DNA of 63,112 nucleotides, taken from contig NZ_JOCX01000042.1 in assembly GCF_000717915.1 (NCBI RefSeq), positions 1 to 63,112 of the forward strand. The letters are read 5' to 3'. The position numbers were made by a program, and so were the translations under genes. This DNA is from Streptomyces sp. NRRL S-244. GTDB taxonomy: Bacteria; Actinomycetota; Actinomycetes; Streptomycetales; Streptomycetaceae. Numbering within the stretch: the stretch's first letter is position 1; every line of letters starts with the position of its first letter. This document shows positions 1 to 8,709 of this stretch, in pieces. A model generated the notes under the pieces. That model was not told the origin of the DNA, ran no database searches, and worked only from the letters and a program-made list of their open reading frames with translations.

Positions 1-37
1 TTCGAGGGTCGGGGCCGGGGGCCGGGGGGCCTTGGGG

Positions 38-1264
38 TTACAGGCCGTTGACGCGGGCCATGCGCCCGACGCCCAGCGGCCGGAAGTCGGTGGTGGCGAC
101 GCGCACCTTGCGGCCGACCCGCGAGTTCGCGCGGCGTACCTGGGCCATCAAGCGGCGGCTGCGCAGGGCCATTTCGAGCTCGAACCGGGTCCGCGGATCG
201 CGCAGGCCGGGGCCGAAGAGCTTCTCGAGCTGCCGCATGCGGTAGCGCACGGTCTGGGGGTGCACGCTCAGCGCCTTGGCGGCCTCGGGGGCACCGCCGC
301 CCTCGAGCCAGGCCAGAAGGGTCACTTCGAGCCGTTCGCTCTGGCGCGGGGTCAGGTTGGCCAGCGGCCGCAGCCAGCGTGCGGCCAGCGCGTGCGCCAG
401 GGGCTCGTCCTGGAGCAGCAGGAGGGTGGAGAGGTGATCGTCGACGAAGAGGGCCCGCGCCTCCAGGCCGGGGCGGTTGGGGGTGAGGGACAGCAGTCGC
501 AGGGCCCACCGCAGGGAGGAAGCGGTGTCGCGGGGGGCGACGGGGTGGCCCACGGCGGCGAACCGGCCGCGCAGCAGGGCCTCCAGCGAGGCGCGGGTCT
601 CCGGGTCCGGGCTCGGGATCAGCAGGCAGGGCTGGCCGCCGACCATGCCGGCGAGTCCGTCGTCCAGGACGGCCGCCAACTGCTGGGTCTCGCCGGGGGT
701 GGCGAGGGCGATGGCGCGTATTTCGGCCGGGAGCGGCCAGCCGGCCGCGGCGGCCAGTTCGGAGAGCGCAATTTCAGCCATGGGCATGTCACTCGTGAGG
801 GCGGAGAACAGCTCACGCCTGGCCCGTTCGGAGCGGGTGCCGAGACCCTCGCGGGGGACGACCGTCAGGGGGGACAGCTGCCCTCGCTGACGGGGGACCC
901 GGATACCGGCCGGCGGACCGCGGTGTTCTTCATCCTCTTCCTCCTCCTCTTCTTCCAGGCCTGGGTGGCCGTGCTCGGCCGCGTAGTCCTCCTCTTCCTC
1001 ATCCTCGTCGGGGTGGGCGTGTTCCGCGGCCTTGTCCCGCTGCTGCGGCGCGGGTTCGCGGTACCCGAGGGCGGTGAGCAGGGCCACTTCGAGCCGCTGT
1101 CTGACCACCTCCTCGTCGAGGTCGTCGACGAGGGCGGAGAACCCGGGGAGCTCCTCCCTCAGCTCCTCCACCATCCCAGCGGTCAGCGCGGGGAGTTCCC
1201 GTCGCAGGACCCGGGTCCATTCGCCTCGGGGACGAGCCCAGATGCGGTTCAGAAGTTCGCACAT
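38..1264 (-). CDS. PucR/CdaR-type helix-turn-helix transcriptional regulator
   Basis: Predicted 408-aa DNA-binding regulator. The C-terminal part (about residues 325-352, with the core SVHPQTVRYRMRQLEKLFG) is the typical PucR-family HTH, in which a non-canonical helix-turn-helix sits at the extreme C-terminus. The N-terminal 70 residues are helical, and a striking acidic stretch of Glu/Asp/His follows at about residues 75-125, probably a flexible linker. The start at 1264 was chosen because a GAGG box lies five bases upstream; an ATG at 1279 is in frame but has no good ribosome site. It is divergent from the redox-type cluster that begins at 1725, so it may regulate that cluster or itself; this is inferred from position only. 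The effector is not predictable. Confidence 0.85.
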   Translation of the reverse strand: MCELLNRIWARPRGEWTRVLRRELPALTAGMVEELREELPGFSALVDDLDEEVVRQRLEVALLTALGYREPAPQQRDKAAEHAHPDEDEEEEDYAAEHGHPGLEEEEEEEDEEHRGPPAGIRVPRQRGQLSPLTVVPREGLGTRSERARRELFSALTSDMPMAEIALSELAAAAGWPLPAEIRAIALATPGETQQLAAVLDDGLAGMVGGQPCLLIPSPDPETRASLEALLRGRFAAVGHPVAPRDTASSLRWALRLLSLTPNRPGLEARALFVDDHLSTLLLLQDEPLAHALAARWLRPLANLTPRQSERLEVTLLAWLEGGGAPEAAKALSVHPQTVRYRMRQLEKLFGPGLRDPRTRFELEMALRSRRLMAQVRRANSRVGRKVRVATTDFRPLGVGRMARVNGL

Positions 1265-1724
1265 TGTTACCTCGTTCATGCCGGGGTACGGCCTGCCCCG
1301 TGGGAGGGTGACAAGCCTGTCGAGGCAGCCTCCCTCCCCCCTCTGCGCCAGTGCGGACGGGGGAGTTGAGCACCTCGTACACCCTCCAGGAGAGTGCCAT
1401 CCACTTGCAGTCCCGCGACTTTGCCTGAGTTTTGCCGTCGGGGAGGTGTGGTGGCGGACAAGGCGTAACTCTTGTTGCCACCGCACCGTTGGAAGGGAAT
1501 CTTCCGGGGGCGTCGGGTGTGACGATGCCACGCGCGCCAGAACTTGTCACGATTAGATAAATACTGTGGAGGCGTTGCGAAGGTCCACGATGCTTCTGCA
1601 CTCCGGCCCCCGCTCCCGGTCGGTGGGACCTCATCTCCCGCCCGCCGCGGAGCAGTTCCGTCGACTACCCCGGGCGCCGAGTGCGCGGTGGAGTGCCTCG
1701 GGCCTGGGCGTATGGGAGAACTAC
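1265..1724. promoter_or_regulatory. divergent intergenic region (regulator / redox cluster)
   Basis: This 460-base spacer separates two divergent genes and contains no convincing coding frame. The only AT-rich patch is at about 1548-1566 (GATTAGATAAATACT), unusual for this GC-rich DNA and a likely place for a -10 element. It is preceded by an interrupted inverted pair GTGAC...GTCAC (about 1518-1552) that could bind a regulator. No promoter with both -35 and -10 boxes could be assigned with certainty. Confidence 0.4.
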
Positions 1725-2894
1725 ATGCCCCTGTCCCCAGCCCGTACGCCCCGTTCACACCGGGCGCGCCGCACCAGACGCCATGCCGGCGTCGCCGCTG
1801 CCGCGGCCGCCGGCCGGCGGGCCGTGCGCAGGCCGCCCCTGCTGTCCCCCGCCGGAGGCGTGCGCCCAGCCACCCTTGTCATCGGTGCCCTCACGGGCCT
1901 GCTCGCCCTGTCCGTGGCGGCCCGGGCGGGCGCCCTGAGCCACTTCTGGGACTTCCTGGACTTCGGGGCGGGCGTCCTCTCGCTCGTCTCGCTCACCTCC
2001 GCGGTCCTGTGGGGGCTCGCGGCCACCGACCGTACGGTCCTCACCTCCGGGCACCGGCTGGTCGCCCAGGCGGCCCACCGCGGCCTCGCCGTGTCGGGGC
2101 TGGGCTTCCTGCTCCTGCACATCTGGGTCAAGGTCGCCGAGTCGCAGACGGGGATCGCCTCCGCGTTCCTGCCGTTCACGGACCAGGACCAGCCGGTGCT
2201 CATCGGCCTCGGCACCCTGGCCGGATACCTCTTCGTCTCCGTCGCGGTCTCCGGCGCGGTCCGCAGCGCCTTCGCCACCAAGGGCCGCTCCCTGTGGTGG
2301 CGGGCCCTGCACATCGGCGCGTACCCGGCGTGGGGCGCGTCCCTGGTGCACGGGCTCAAGGCCGGCCGTCCCGCCAGCGCCTGGGTGACCGTGTCGTACG
2401 CGCTCTGCCTGCTCGGGGTCGCGGGCGTGCTCGCCGTGCGGCTCCGGGCGAGGCTGCGCGCCGCGCCCGTACGCCCGGTGGCCGCGTCGGCGGCCACGGC
2501 CCAGGGCACGCCGCCCCGGCCCAAGAAGCCGCCGCAGCGGTTCGTCCGGCAGCCTGCGGAATGGGCCGCCGAGCGGCTGACGGCGCGGCTGGCCCGGCAG
2601 TCGGACCGGCGCTCGGTCGGGCAACAGCCCGACCCGGCCACCCCGCCGGGGGGGACCCCCTTCGTGCCCTCGCCCCGGCAGGCCCCGGAGCCCACGACCG
2701 AGATCCTCCCGCCGTACGGAACGACGCCGTACGTGCCGTCGTACGGCGCCGATGCGTACGGGGCCGATGCGTACGGCACCGGTTCCTACGACACCGGTTC
2801 GTACGACACGGTGGTCATACCCAGCGGCATCGGGGCCGGTCCGGGAACGGACCGGTCCGGTGGGTCGTTCGGCGGGATGCGGGGCCGTCAGTGA
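1725..2894 (+). CDS. multi-pass membrane protein, cytochrome b / ferric-reductase-like
   Basis: 389-aa membrane protein with about six hydrophobic segments between residues 48 and 250. Histidines occur in or next to the helices (SGHRLVAQAAH, LLLHIWVKV, ALHIGAY, SLVHGLKAG), the layout expected of a di-haem cytochrome b or ferric-reductase-like electron carrier. The cytoplasmic C-terminal third is Pro/Arg-rich and ends in Tyr/Gly repeats (GADAY twice, GSYDT twice). The ATG at 1725 has GGGAGA just upstream. Its stop overlaps the GTG of the next gene (GTGA), so it is translationally coupled to the NuoF-like flavoprotein. Inference: it passes electrons between the membrane and that protein. Haem binding is not proven. 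Confidence 0.7.
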   Translation: MPLSPARTPRSHRARRTRRHAGVAAAAAAGRRAVRRPPLLSPAGGVRPATLVIGALTGLLALSVAARAGALSHFWDFLDFGAGVLSLVSLTSAVLWGLAATDRTVLTSGHRLVAQAAHRGLAVSGLGFLLLHIWVKVAESQTGIASAFLPFTDQDQPVLIGLGTLAGYLFVSVAVSGAVRSAFATKGRSLWWRALHIGAYPAWGASLVHGLKAGRPASAWVTVSYALCLLGVAGVLAVRLRARLRAAPVRPVAASAATAQGTPPRPKKPPQRFVRQPAEWAAERLTARLARQSDRRSVGQQPDPATPPGGTPFVPSPRQAPEPTTEILPPYGTTPYVPSYGADAYGADAYGTGSYDTGSYDTVVIPSGIGAGPGTDRSGGSFGGMRGRQ

Positions 2895-4339
2895 CCTCGA
2901 TCGTCGATCCCGCCCTCGGGTGCGTCGGCCAGCCCAGGCTGCTGGCCGGCCTCGATGTGCTGCCGCGGCTCGACCGCGCCAATCACTCGGTGGTGCACGG
3001 CCCGATCCCGCAGTACACCTCGGGCGATCTCGTGGAGCTCGCCGAGGGCATCGACCTGCGGGGCCGCGGGGGAGCGGGCTTTCCGTTCGCCCGCAAGCTC
3101 AAAGCGGTCATCCGGTCCGCCCGGACCAAGGAGGGGCGGACCGCCGTCGTGGTGAACGGCACGGAGGGGGAGCCGAGCTGCCTCAAGGACGCAGCCATGC
3201 TGCTGCACTCCCCGCACCTGGTGCTCGACGGAGCCCTGTTGGCGGCCGACGCGATCGGCGCCGAGGAGGTCGCCATCGGGGTGACCAGGGACGACGTGGA
3301 GCAGTCCCTGCGGGCCGCCGTCGCCGAGCGCGGCGTGGCCGGCAGCCGCCTGCGCGTCGGCAGGCTTCCCGAGCGCTTCGTCACCGGGGAGGGCACCTCG
3401 CTCGTGAACGGCCTCAACGGGGGGGCCGCCGTCCCGAACGGGCAGAAGGTCCGGACCAGCGAGCGGGGCCTGAGCGGACTGCCGACCCTGCTGTCCAACA
3501 CCGAGACGTACGCCCAACTCGCCGTCGCTGCGCGGCTCGGCGTGTCGGGATACCGCTCGGTCGGCCTCGATTCCGAGCCGGGCACCGTCATGTTGACGAT
3601 CAGCGGGTCGACGGTCGTCGAGGCGCCGCTCGGGACCTCCCTGGCGTACGTCCTGGAGCTGTGCGGCTCGTCCCCGGGCCAGGGCGTCCTGGTCGGCGGG
3701 TACCACGGGAAATGGCTGACGCCGGCGGCGGCCCGGACCGCCCTGCTCTCCCGGGAGTCGCTGTCCTCGCTCAAGGCCACCCTGGGGGCGGGCGCGGTCC
3801 TGCCGCTGCCCGAGGACACCTGCCCGGCCGGCGAAGTGGCCCGCGTGATGCGCTGGATGGCGGACGAGACCGCCGGCCAGTGCGGCCCGTGCGTCAGGGG
3901 CCTGCCCTCGCTCGCCGATGCCGTGGAGGCTCTGGTGGCCGGGGGAGGACGGCCCGCGCTGGAGGCGGTCGAGGCGCGGATGCGGGGGGTGCTGCGCCGC
4001 GGTGCGTGCAGCCATCCCGACGGGACCTCGGCCTTCATGGCCTCCGCGCTCGCCGTCTTCCCCGACGAGATGCGCGACCACGCCCTGGGCAGCGGCTGCG
4101 GACGCCGCGTGCTCGGGGCGCTGCCGATGCCCGAGGACGAGAACCCCGAACGGCTCGTCGTGGACTGGACGCTGTGCAAGGGCCACGGACTCTGCGTGGA
4201 CGTGCTGCCCGACGTGGTGCGGCTGGACCGGGACGGCTATCCGGCCGAGGCCGTCATGTCGGTCCCCGGAAGGCTGCGGCCGATGGCGCTCCGCGCGGTG
4301 CGGCGATGCCCCGCGCTCGCGCTGCGCATTCAGGAATGA
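2891..4339 (+). CDS. NuoF-like NADH-binding flavoprotein fused to a ferredoxin-like domain
   Basis: 482 aa, GTG start overlapping the previous stop. The N-terminal half resembles the 51-kDa subunit of complex I: GRGGAGFPFARKL is the FMN/NADH glycine-rich motif and NGTEGEPSCLKDA corresponds to the NuoF NADEGEP motif. The iron-sulfur region reads TAGQCGPC instead of the classical SCGxCxPC, so one cysteine of the usual 4Fe-4S motif is replaced, while RRGACSHPDG may supply another ligand. The last 65 residues (WTLCKGHGLC ... RRCPALAL) look like a small single-cluster ferredoxin. No other Nuo genes are nearby, so it is not complex I. It probably feeds electrons to or from the coupled membrane protein. 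Partner and physiological direction are unknown. Confidence 0.75.
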   Translation: MTSIVDPALGCVGQPRLLAGLDVLPRLDRANHSVVHGPIPQYTSGDLVELAEGIDLRGRGGAGFPFARKLKAVIRSARTKEGRTAVVVNGTEGEPSCLKDAAMLLHSPHLVLDGALLAADAIGAEEVAIGVTRDDVEQSLRAAVAERGVAGSRLRVGRLPERFVTGEGTSLVNGLNGGAAVPNGQKVRTSERGLSGLPTLLSNTETYAQLAVAARLGVSGYRSVGLDSEPGTVMLTISGSTVVEAPLGTSLAYVLELCGSSPGQGVLVGGYHGKWLTPAAARTALLSRESLSSLKATLGAGAVLPLPEDTCPAGEVARVMRWMADETAGQCGPCVRGLPSLADAVEALVAGGGRPALEAVEARMRGVLRRGACSHPDGTSAFMASALAVFPDEMRDHALGSGCGRRVLGALPMPEDENPERLVVDWTLCKGHGLCVDVLPDVVRLDRDGYPAEAVMSVPGRLRPMALRAVRRCPALALRIQE

Positions 4340-4429
4340 GCCCGCGGTAAACGGCTGCCGACGGCGGGAGTTCAGCGGTTAGCGCGATCTGATAAATTCC
4401 CGCTCATTCGAATTCGGTGAACCCGTCAG

Positions 4430-4445
4430 GCCTTATGAATAAGGC
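4430..4445. promoter_or_regulatory. 16-bp palindrome upstream of lipoprotein gene
   Basis: GCCTTATGAATAAGGC is a perfect inverted repeat (7-bp arms, GA centre) placed 40 bases before the lipoprotein start, in a locally AT-rich stretch. It could be an operator or part of a promoter. No matching copy was noticed elsewhere in the window. Confidence 0.4.
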
Positions 4446-4484
4446 AGTAGACGAACCCCCCGGGTTCAACCCGAAGGAGTGATC

Positions 4485-5558
4485 GTGAACAAGATGCGTC
4501 GAATCTCATCGGTCGGATCGGTGGCCGCGGTTCTGCTGCTGGCGGCAGGTTGCGGAAGCAGCGACAACGGCGCCGCGCGCAACGCGAATTCCGTACAGCC
4601 GGCGGGTGCCGGAAAGGCCCTCGGAGGGGCGTACGACACGGGCTACGGAGCGGGCGGCTACGGGTCGGACGCCGCCGCCGGCTCCGGGTCGGGCTCGGAC
4701 GTCGGATCGGGCTCCGGTTCCGGTTCCGGTTCCGGTTCCGGTTCCGGCAAGGCCGGGTCGTCGGCGGGCCAGCTGTCCGTACGGGACATCGCGAACGTGG
4801 GCAGCGTGGTCACCGACAGCGCCGGGATGGCCCTCTACCGCTTCGACAAGGACACGCCGGAGCCCCCCAAGTCCAACTGCGAAGGGGACTGCGCCACGGC
4901 GTGGCCGGCGGTCCCGGCGGACGACGCCTCGGCCGCCGCCGGCATCGACGCGGCCCTCCTCGGATCCGTCGCCCGGACCGACGGCAGCAAGCAGCTGACC
5001 CTCGGCGGCTGGCCCGTCTACCGCTACGCGAAGGACACGAAGGCGGGCGAGGCGAAGGGCGAGGGCGTCGGCGGGACCTGGCACGCACTGGCGCCGGACG
5101 GTAAGAAGGCGATCGACAAGAAACAGAAGGCGGACGGCAATACCGGAACGGGAATGGAAATGGGGGCGGGAATGGGAGGCATGGACATGAAGAAGGGAGC
5201 GGAACTGTCCGTCGCCGACAACGAGAAACTCGGCAAGATCCTGGTGGACGGGCAGTGGCGCACGCTCTACCGGTTCGACAAGGACAGTGCGTGGCCGATG
5301 AAGTTCGGCTGCCTCGGCGCCTGCCTGGATACATGGAAGCCCGCCCCGGCCGTCGACAAGGCGAAGGCCGAGGGGATTTCCGGCAAGCTGGTCGGATCGG
5401 TGAAGCGGCCCGACGGCAGCGAGCAGCTGACGATCGACTGCTGGCCGGTCTACACGTTCACCGGAGACACCGCGCCCGGCCAGGCGAACGGGCACAACAA
5501 GCAGGGGCTCTGGTTCGCGGTCACCGCCGAGGGCAAGAAGGTCCCGCCGACGGCGTAG
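4485..5558 (+). CDS. secreted lipoprotein with Yx(F/W/Y)xxD-type repeats (SCO0930-like)
   Basis: 357-aa exported lipoprotein. The signal peptide ends in a lipobox (LLAAGC) and a long Gly/Ser linker follows. Two related secreted-repeat segments (about residues 100-215 and 240-355) each contain YRFDKD, a cysteine pair and a W/YPVY core (GGWPVYRYAKD; DCWPVYTFTGD), typical of the COG4315 family. Function of the family is poorly known; cell-surface electron transfer or haem or metal handling have been suggested. GTG at 4485 was preferred over GTG 4479 because AAGGAG lies five bases upstream. It sits behind the membrane/flavoprotein pair, which supports an envelope redox role by inference. Confidence 0.8.
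   Translation: MNKMRRISSVGSVAAVLLLAAGCGSSDNGAARNANSVQPAGAGKALGGAYDTGYGAGGYGSDAAAGSGSGSDVGSGSGSGSGSGSGSGKAGSSAGQLSVRDIANVGSVVTDSAGMALYRFDKDTPEPPKSNCEGDCATAWPAVPADDASAAAGIDAALLGSVARTDGSKQLTLGGWPVYRYAKDTKAGEAKGEGVGGTWHALAPDGKKAIDKKQKADGNTGTGMEMGAGMGGMDMKKGAELSVADNEKLGKILVDGQWRTLYRFDKDSAWPMKFGCLGACLDTWKPAPAVDKAKAEGISGKLVGSVKRPDGSEQLTIDCWPVYTFTGDTAPGQANGHNKQGLWFAVTAEGKKVPPTA
4713..4748 (+). repeat. hexamer tandem repeat encoding Gly-Ser linker
   Basis: Six almost identical TCCGGT units in tandem encode the (Ser-Gly)n linker after the lipobox of the preceding lipoprotein entry. The near-perfect nucleotide identity suggests recent slippage expansion, so linker length probably varies between strains. 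Confidence 0.85.
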
Positions 5559-5619
5559 CGCGCGCTGCCGCCCCCGATCTCCGCCCCCGTTCCGCCCGAA
5601 CCCTGTGAGGCAGCCAGCC

Positions 5620-6177
5620 ATGCCCCGTTCACCCCGTCCCGCCGCTTCCGCCGCCGCTGCCGCGCTGCTCGCGACGCTGCTGTGCGGCGGCTGCGCCGCC
5701 CGGGTGGCGGCCGGTCCGCAGGCTCCGCCCGACCCGAGCTCGTCCCCCGCCCCGGCCTCCGCCGCCCGCCCCGCCCCGCTCCAACAGATCGCCGACGCCC
5801 TCGGCTGTACGCCCGAGATCACGGTCGACGCGGAGGAGCTGAGGGAAGGGGCGTGCGGGTCGGGCCAGGAGGGCTTCCGGATGGCCACCTTCACCAACGA
5901 GCAGGGCCGGCAGACCTGGCTGACCGAGGCCCAGATGTACGGCGGCACGTACCTCGTGGGCCCCACCTGGGTCATCACGGCGGCCTCCGCCGAGGCCTTG
6001 GCCGGCGCCCACACCCGCCTGGGCGGAACGATCGAAACCGTCTCCGGCCACGGCTCCTCCCCCCACGACGCGCCCCACGAGCCCTCGCCCGACGCCTCGC
6101 ACGGCCCCGCGCACGACGCCTCCACCGGCACCTCCCACGCCGGCGGGCACGACTCCCCGAGTCCCGCCGCGTCCTGA
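5620..6177 (+). CDS. small lipoprotein with His/Asp-rich tail
   Basis: 185-aa predicted lipoprotein. The signal peptide has a cysteine at the end of ATLLCGGC, and a conserved-looking core of about 100 residues (QIADALGCTPEI ... GTYLVGPTWVITA) is followed by a tail rich in His, Pro, Ser and Asp (residues 145-185). The tail could bind metal ions, but that is a guess from composition. The ATG at 5620 is preceded by GAGG nine bases away; an in-frame GTG at 5605 is possible. It lies 61 bases after the repeat lipoprotein on the same strand and is likely co-transcribed with it. Function unknown. Confidence 0.7.
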   Translation: MPRSPRPAASAAAAALLATLLCGGCAARVAAGPQAPPDPSSSPAPASAARPAPLQQIADALGCTPEITVDAEELREGACGSGQEGFRMATFTNEQGRQTWLTEAQMYGGTYLVGPTWVITAASAEALAGAHTRLGGTIETVSGHGSSPHDAPHEPSPDASHGPAHDASTGTSHAGGHDSPSPAAS

Positions 6178-6301
6178 GGGGGCGTCCGGCCCGGCCCGCG
6201 ATTCTTAATTGCGGTGCCGGGCCGCTGCCGTGTCCCTACACTCGCTCTCATGCCGCCACGCGACGTGGTGCGCACTTCGTCGACGAGAGGGGAGCCGGGC
6301 C

Positions 6302-6376
6302 GTGTGTCACCACATCGCCGTGTTCGTTCCCCGGTCCCGGTACGACGTGATCCTGGTGTCCCCGTCTTCCCGATGA
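6302..6376 (+). CDS. possible 24-codon leader peptide upstream of EF-G paralogue
   Basis: A short frame starts with GTG TGT CAC CAC, follows a GGGGAG ribosome-binding site by seven bases and ends at TGA 6374-6376, 194 bases ahead of the EF-G-like start. It encodes a basic/hydrophobic peptide beginning MCHHIAVFVPRSRYD. Short leaders of this kind control translation or transcription of ribosome-associated resistance factors in other bacteria. Whether this one is translated is unproven; the rest of the 6178-6570 spacer shows no other convincing gene. Confidence 0.35.
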   Translation: MCHHIAVFVPRSRYDVILVSPSSR

Positions 6377-6570
6377 CGGCTGCGCGGCCGCCATCGGATG
6401 TCCGCGACGACTGACACGCCCCTTCCCCAGTAGGCCTTTTGCCCGCCTTGGCAGGCCCTGGTAGGCCCGTGTCGCCATGCTGCGCCCTGGTCGCCGTACG
6501 GCGCCCGGGCACGTCCTTCGTCCGGAAATCGCGCCGCCCTCTTCTCGACCGTCCAGAAAGACCTCGGGCC

Positions 6571-8655
6571 ATGCGCACCCACCTGAACACCTCGACCACC
6601 GTCCGCAATCTCGGCATCCTCGCGCACGTCGACGCCGGCAAGACCACCGTCACCGAGCGGATCCTCTACGCCACCGGAGCCACCCACAAACGCGGCGAGG
6701 TCCACAACGGCACGACCGTCACCGACTACGACCCCCAGGAGCGCGACCGCGGCATCACCATCTTCGCCGCCGCCGTCAGCTGTACGTGGGACGGCCACCA
6801 CGTCAACCTGATCGACACACCGGGACACGTCGACTTCTCCGACGAAGTGGAGCGCTCCCTGCGCGTACTCGACGGAGCGGTCGCGGTGTTCGACGCCGTC
6901 GCGGGCGTCGAACCGCAGAGCGAGTCGGTCTGGCGGCAGGCCGACCGCCACGGCGTGCCGCGCCTCGTGTTCGTCAACAAGATGGACCGCGTCGGCGCCG
7001 ACCTCGACCGGGCGGTCGCGTCCGTACAGGAGCGGCTCCACGTCGTTCCGCTGGTCGTCCAGCTGCCCATCGGGCAGGAGGACGGATTCCGCGGAACGGT
7101 GGACCTCGTCCGCATGCGGGCGCTGGTCTGGGGCGCCACGCCGGACTCGTTCGAGGCGGGTCCCGTACCCGGTCACCTGTACGAGGAGGCGCGCCGGCGC
7201 CGCCGACTGCTGGAGGAGCGGGTCGCGGAACTCCACCCGGCCGCCCTGGAGGAGTACTGCGCCACCTCGGCGCTCTCCGCCGCCACGCTGACCGCGGCGC
7301 TGCGCGACCTGACGCGGAGTGGGGAAGGAGTCGTCGTGCTCTGCGGCTCGGCCTACCGCAACCGCGGGATCGAGCCGCTGCTGGACGCCGTCGTGTCGTA
7401 CCTCCCCTCGCCGGCGGACATGCCGCCCGTACGGGGCGCCCACGGAGCGGCGGTGGAGGAACGGGCCGCCGACCCGGCGGCGCCGTTCGCGGCGCTGGCC
7501 TTCAAGGTGAACGCGACGGCGACCGGACGGCTGACCTGCCTGCGGGTCTATTCGGGAACGATGAGGAAGGGGGACACCGTGCTGGACGCGGGCACCGGCC
7601 GGACCGAGCGGATCGGACGGATCCTGCACGTCCAGGCCGACCGCCACGCCGAGGTGGACCGGGCGGTGGCCGGGGACATCGTCGCGGTGGTCGGGCTCAA
7701 GGGCACCCGCGCGGGGTCCACGCTGTGCGCACCGGAGGCACCGCTCGTACTGGAGCCGCCGAAGGCCGCCGCACCGGTGGTGTCCGTGGCCGTAGAGGCG
7801 GGCAGCAGCGCCGAGACCGGCCGGCTGTCGGCGGCGCTGGCCCGGCTGGTCGAGGAGGACCCGTCGCTGGTGGTGCGGACGGATCCCGAGACGGGCCAGA
7901 CGGTGCTGTCGGGCATGGGCGAGCTGCACCTGGAGGTCGCGGTGGAGAAGATCCGCCGCAGCCACGGGCTGCGGATCACCGCGGGCCGCCCGCGGGTGGC
8001 GTACCGGGAGACCGTCGTGCGCGGCGTGTCGGGGCTGGTGTACCGGCACGTCAAGCAGGACGGCGGCGCGGGCCAGTTCGCCCACGTGGTCCTCGACGTC
8101 GAGCCCCTGGCCCCGGCTCCGGATGCGGAACGGGCCGGCGACGGCGCGTTCGAATTCCGGTCGGCCGTCGTCGGCGGGCGGGTGCCGCAGGAGTACGCCC
8201 GCGCCGTGGAGGCGGGCTGCCGCGACGCGCTCGCCGAGGGCCCCCTCGGCGGCCATCCGGTGACCGGGCTCCGCGTCACCCTGACCGACGGGGCCACGCA
8301 CTCCAAGGACTCCTCGGAGATGGCGTTCCGGGCGGCGGGCAGGTTCGCGCTGCGCGAGGCCCTGCGCGCCGCCGCGATGGAGCTGCTGGAACCGGTGGCC
8401 GAGATCGTGGTGACCGTACCCGACGACGCCGTCGGCGGGGTGCTGGGCGACCTGGCCGCCCGGCGCGGACGGGTCTCGGGCTCGGCCGCGCGCTCCGGGA
8501 CCACGGCGGTCACCGCCACCGTGCCGCTGGCCGAGCTGTTCGGCTACGCGTCCCGGCTGCGCAGCCGCACCCAGGGCCGGGGCACGTTCACCACCCGGCC
8601 CGCGGGCTACGCCCCCGTACCGGTGGCGGCGTACCAGCAGGCCCAGTCGGGCTAG
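6571..8655 (+). CDS. elongation factor G paralogue (translational GTPase)
   Basis: 694-aa translational GTPase with the full EF-G order: the G domain has AHVDAGKTT (P-loop, residues 18-26), RGITI (switch), DTPGH and NKMD, then come the domain II barrel, domain III (GMGELHLEV), domain IV (VAYRETVVRG, GGAGQFAHV) and domain V. It moves tRNA/mRNA on the ribosome or rescues ribosomes, using GTP. Sequence features (HKRGEVHNG, DPQERDRGITI, GGAGQF) are EF-G-like rather than classical TetM-like, so it is more likely a second EF-G (fusA2/fusB type) than a tetracycline-protection protein. Some relatives are nevertheless annotated as ribosomal protection proteins. The gene is not beside rpsL/rpsG or tuf, as expected for an accessory copy. 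The ATG at 6571 was chosen as the start of the conserved N-terminus. Confidence 0.85.
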   Translation: MRTHLNTSTTVRNLGILAHVDAGKTTVTERILYATGATHKRGEVHNGTTVTDYDPQERDRGITIFAAAVSCTWDGHHVNLIDTPGHVDFSDEVERSLRVLDGAVAVFDAVAGVEPQSESVWRQADRHGVPRLVFVNKMDRVGADLDRAVASVQERLHVVPLVVQLPIGQEDGFRGTVDLVRMRALVWGATPDSFEAGPVPGHLYEEARRRRRLLEERVAELHPAALEEYCATSALSAATLTAALRDLTRSGEGVVVLCGSAYRNRGIEPLLDAVVSYLPSPADMPPVRGAHGAAVEERAADPAAPFAALAFKVNATATGRLTCLRVYSGTMRKGDTVLDAGTGRTERIGRILHVQADRHAEVDRAVAGDIVAVVGLKGTRAGSTLCAPEAPLVLEPPKAAAPVVSVAVEAGSSAETGRLSAALARLVEEDPSLVVRTDPETGQTVLSGMGELHLEVAVEKIRRSHGLRITAGRPRVAYRETVVRGVSGLVYRHVKQDGGAGQFAHVVLDVEPLAPAPDAERAGDGAFEFRSAVVGGRVPQEYARAVEAGCRDALAEGPLGGHPVTGLRVTLTDGATHSKDSSEMAFRAAGRFALREALRAAAMELLEPVAEIVVTVPDDAVGGVLGDLAARRGRVSGSAARSGTTAVTATVPLAELFGYASRLRSRTQGRGTFTTRPAGYAPVPVAAYQQAQSG

Positions 8656-8662
8656 TGCGCCC

Positions 8663-8702
8663 GCCCGTACCCCCGGTCGCCTCGTCGGCCGGGGGTACGG
8701 GC
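8663..8702. terminator. bidirectional hairpin between convergent genes
   Basis: GCCCGTACCCCCGG pairs perfectly with CCGGGGGTACGGGC across a 12-base loop, between the convergent EF-G paralogue and SpoIIE-like genes. No U-run follows, as is common in Streptomyces. Confidence 0.75.
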
Positions 8703-8709
8703 GCAGCCG

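Noticed and set aside
2891..4339. Part of a complex I (nuo) operon
   Set aside because: No other nuo subunits adjacent, and a fused ferredoxin tail plus a variant cysteine motif are unlike NuoF.
6571..8655. Tetracycline-resistance ribosomal protection protein (TetM/OtrA type)
   Set aside because: Switch and domain IV motifs (DPQERDRGITI, GGAGQF) look EF-G-like; no resistance or biosynthetic genes are near. Kept as EF-G paralogue, with the alternative noted.
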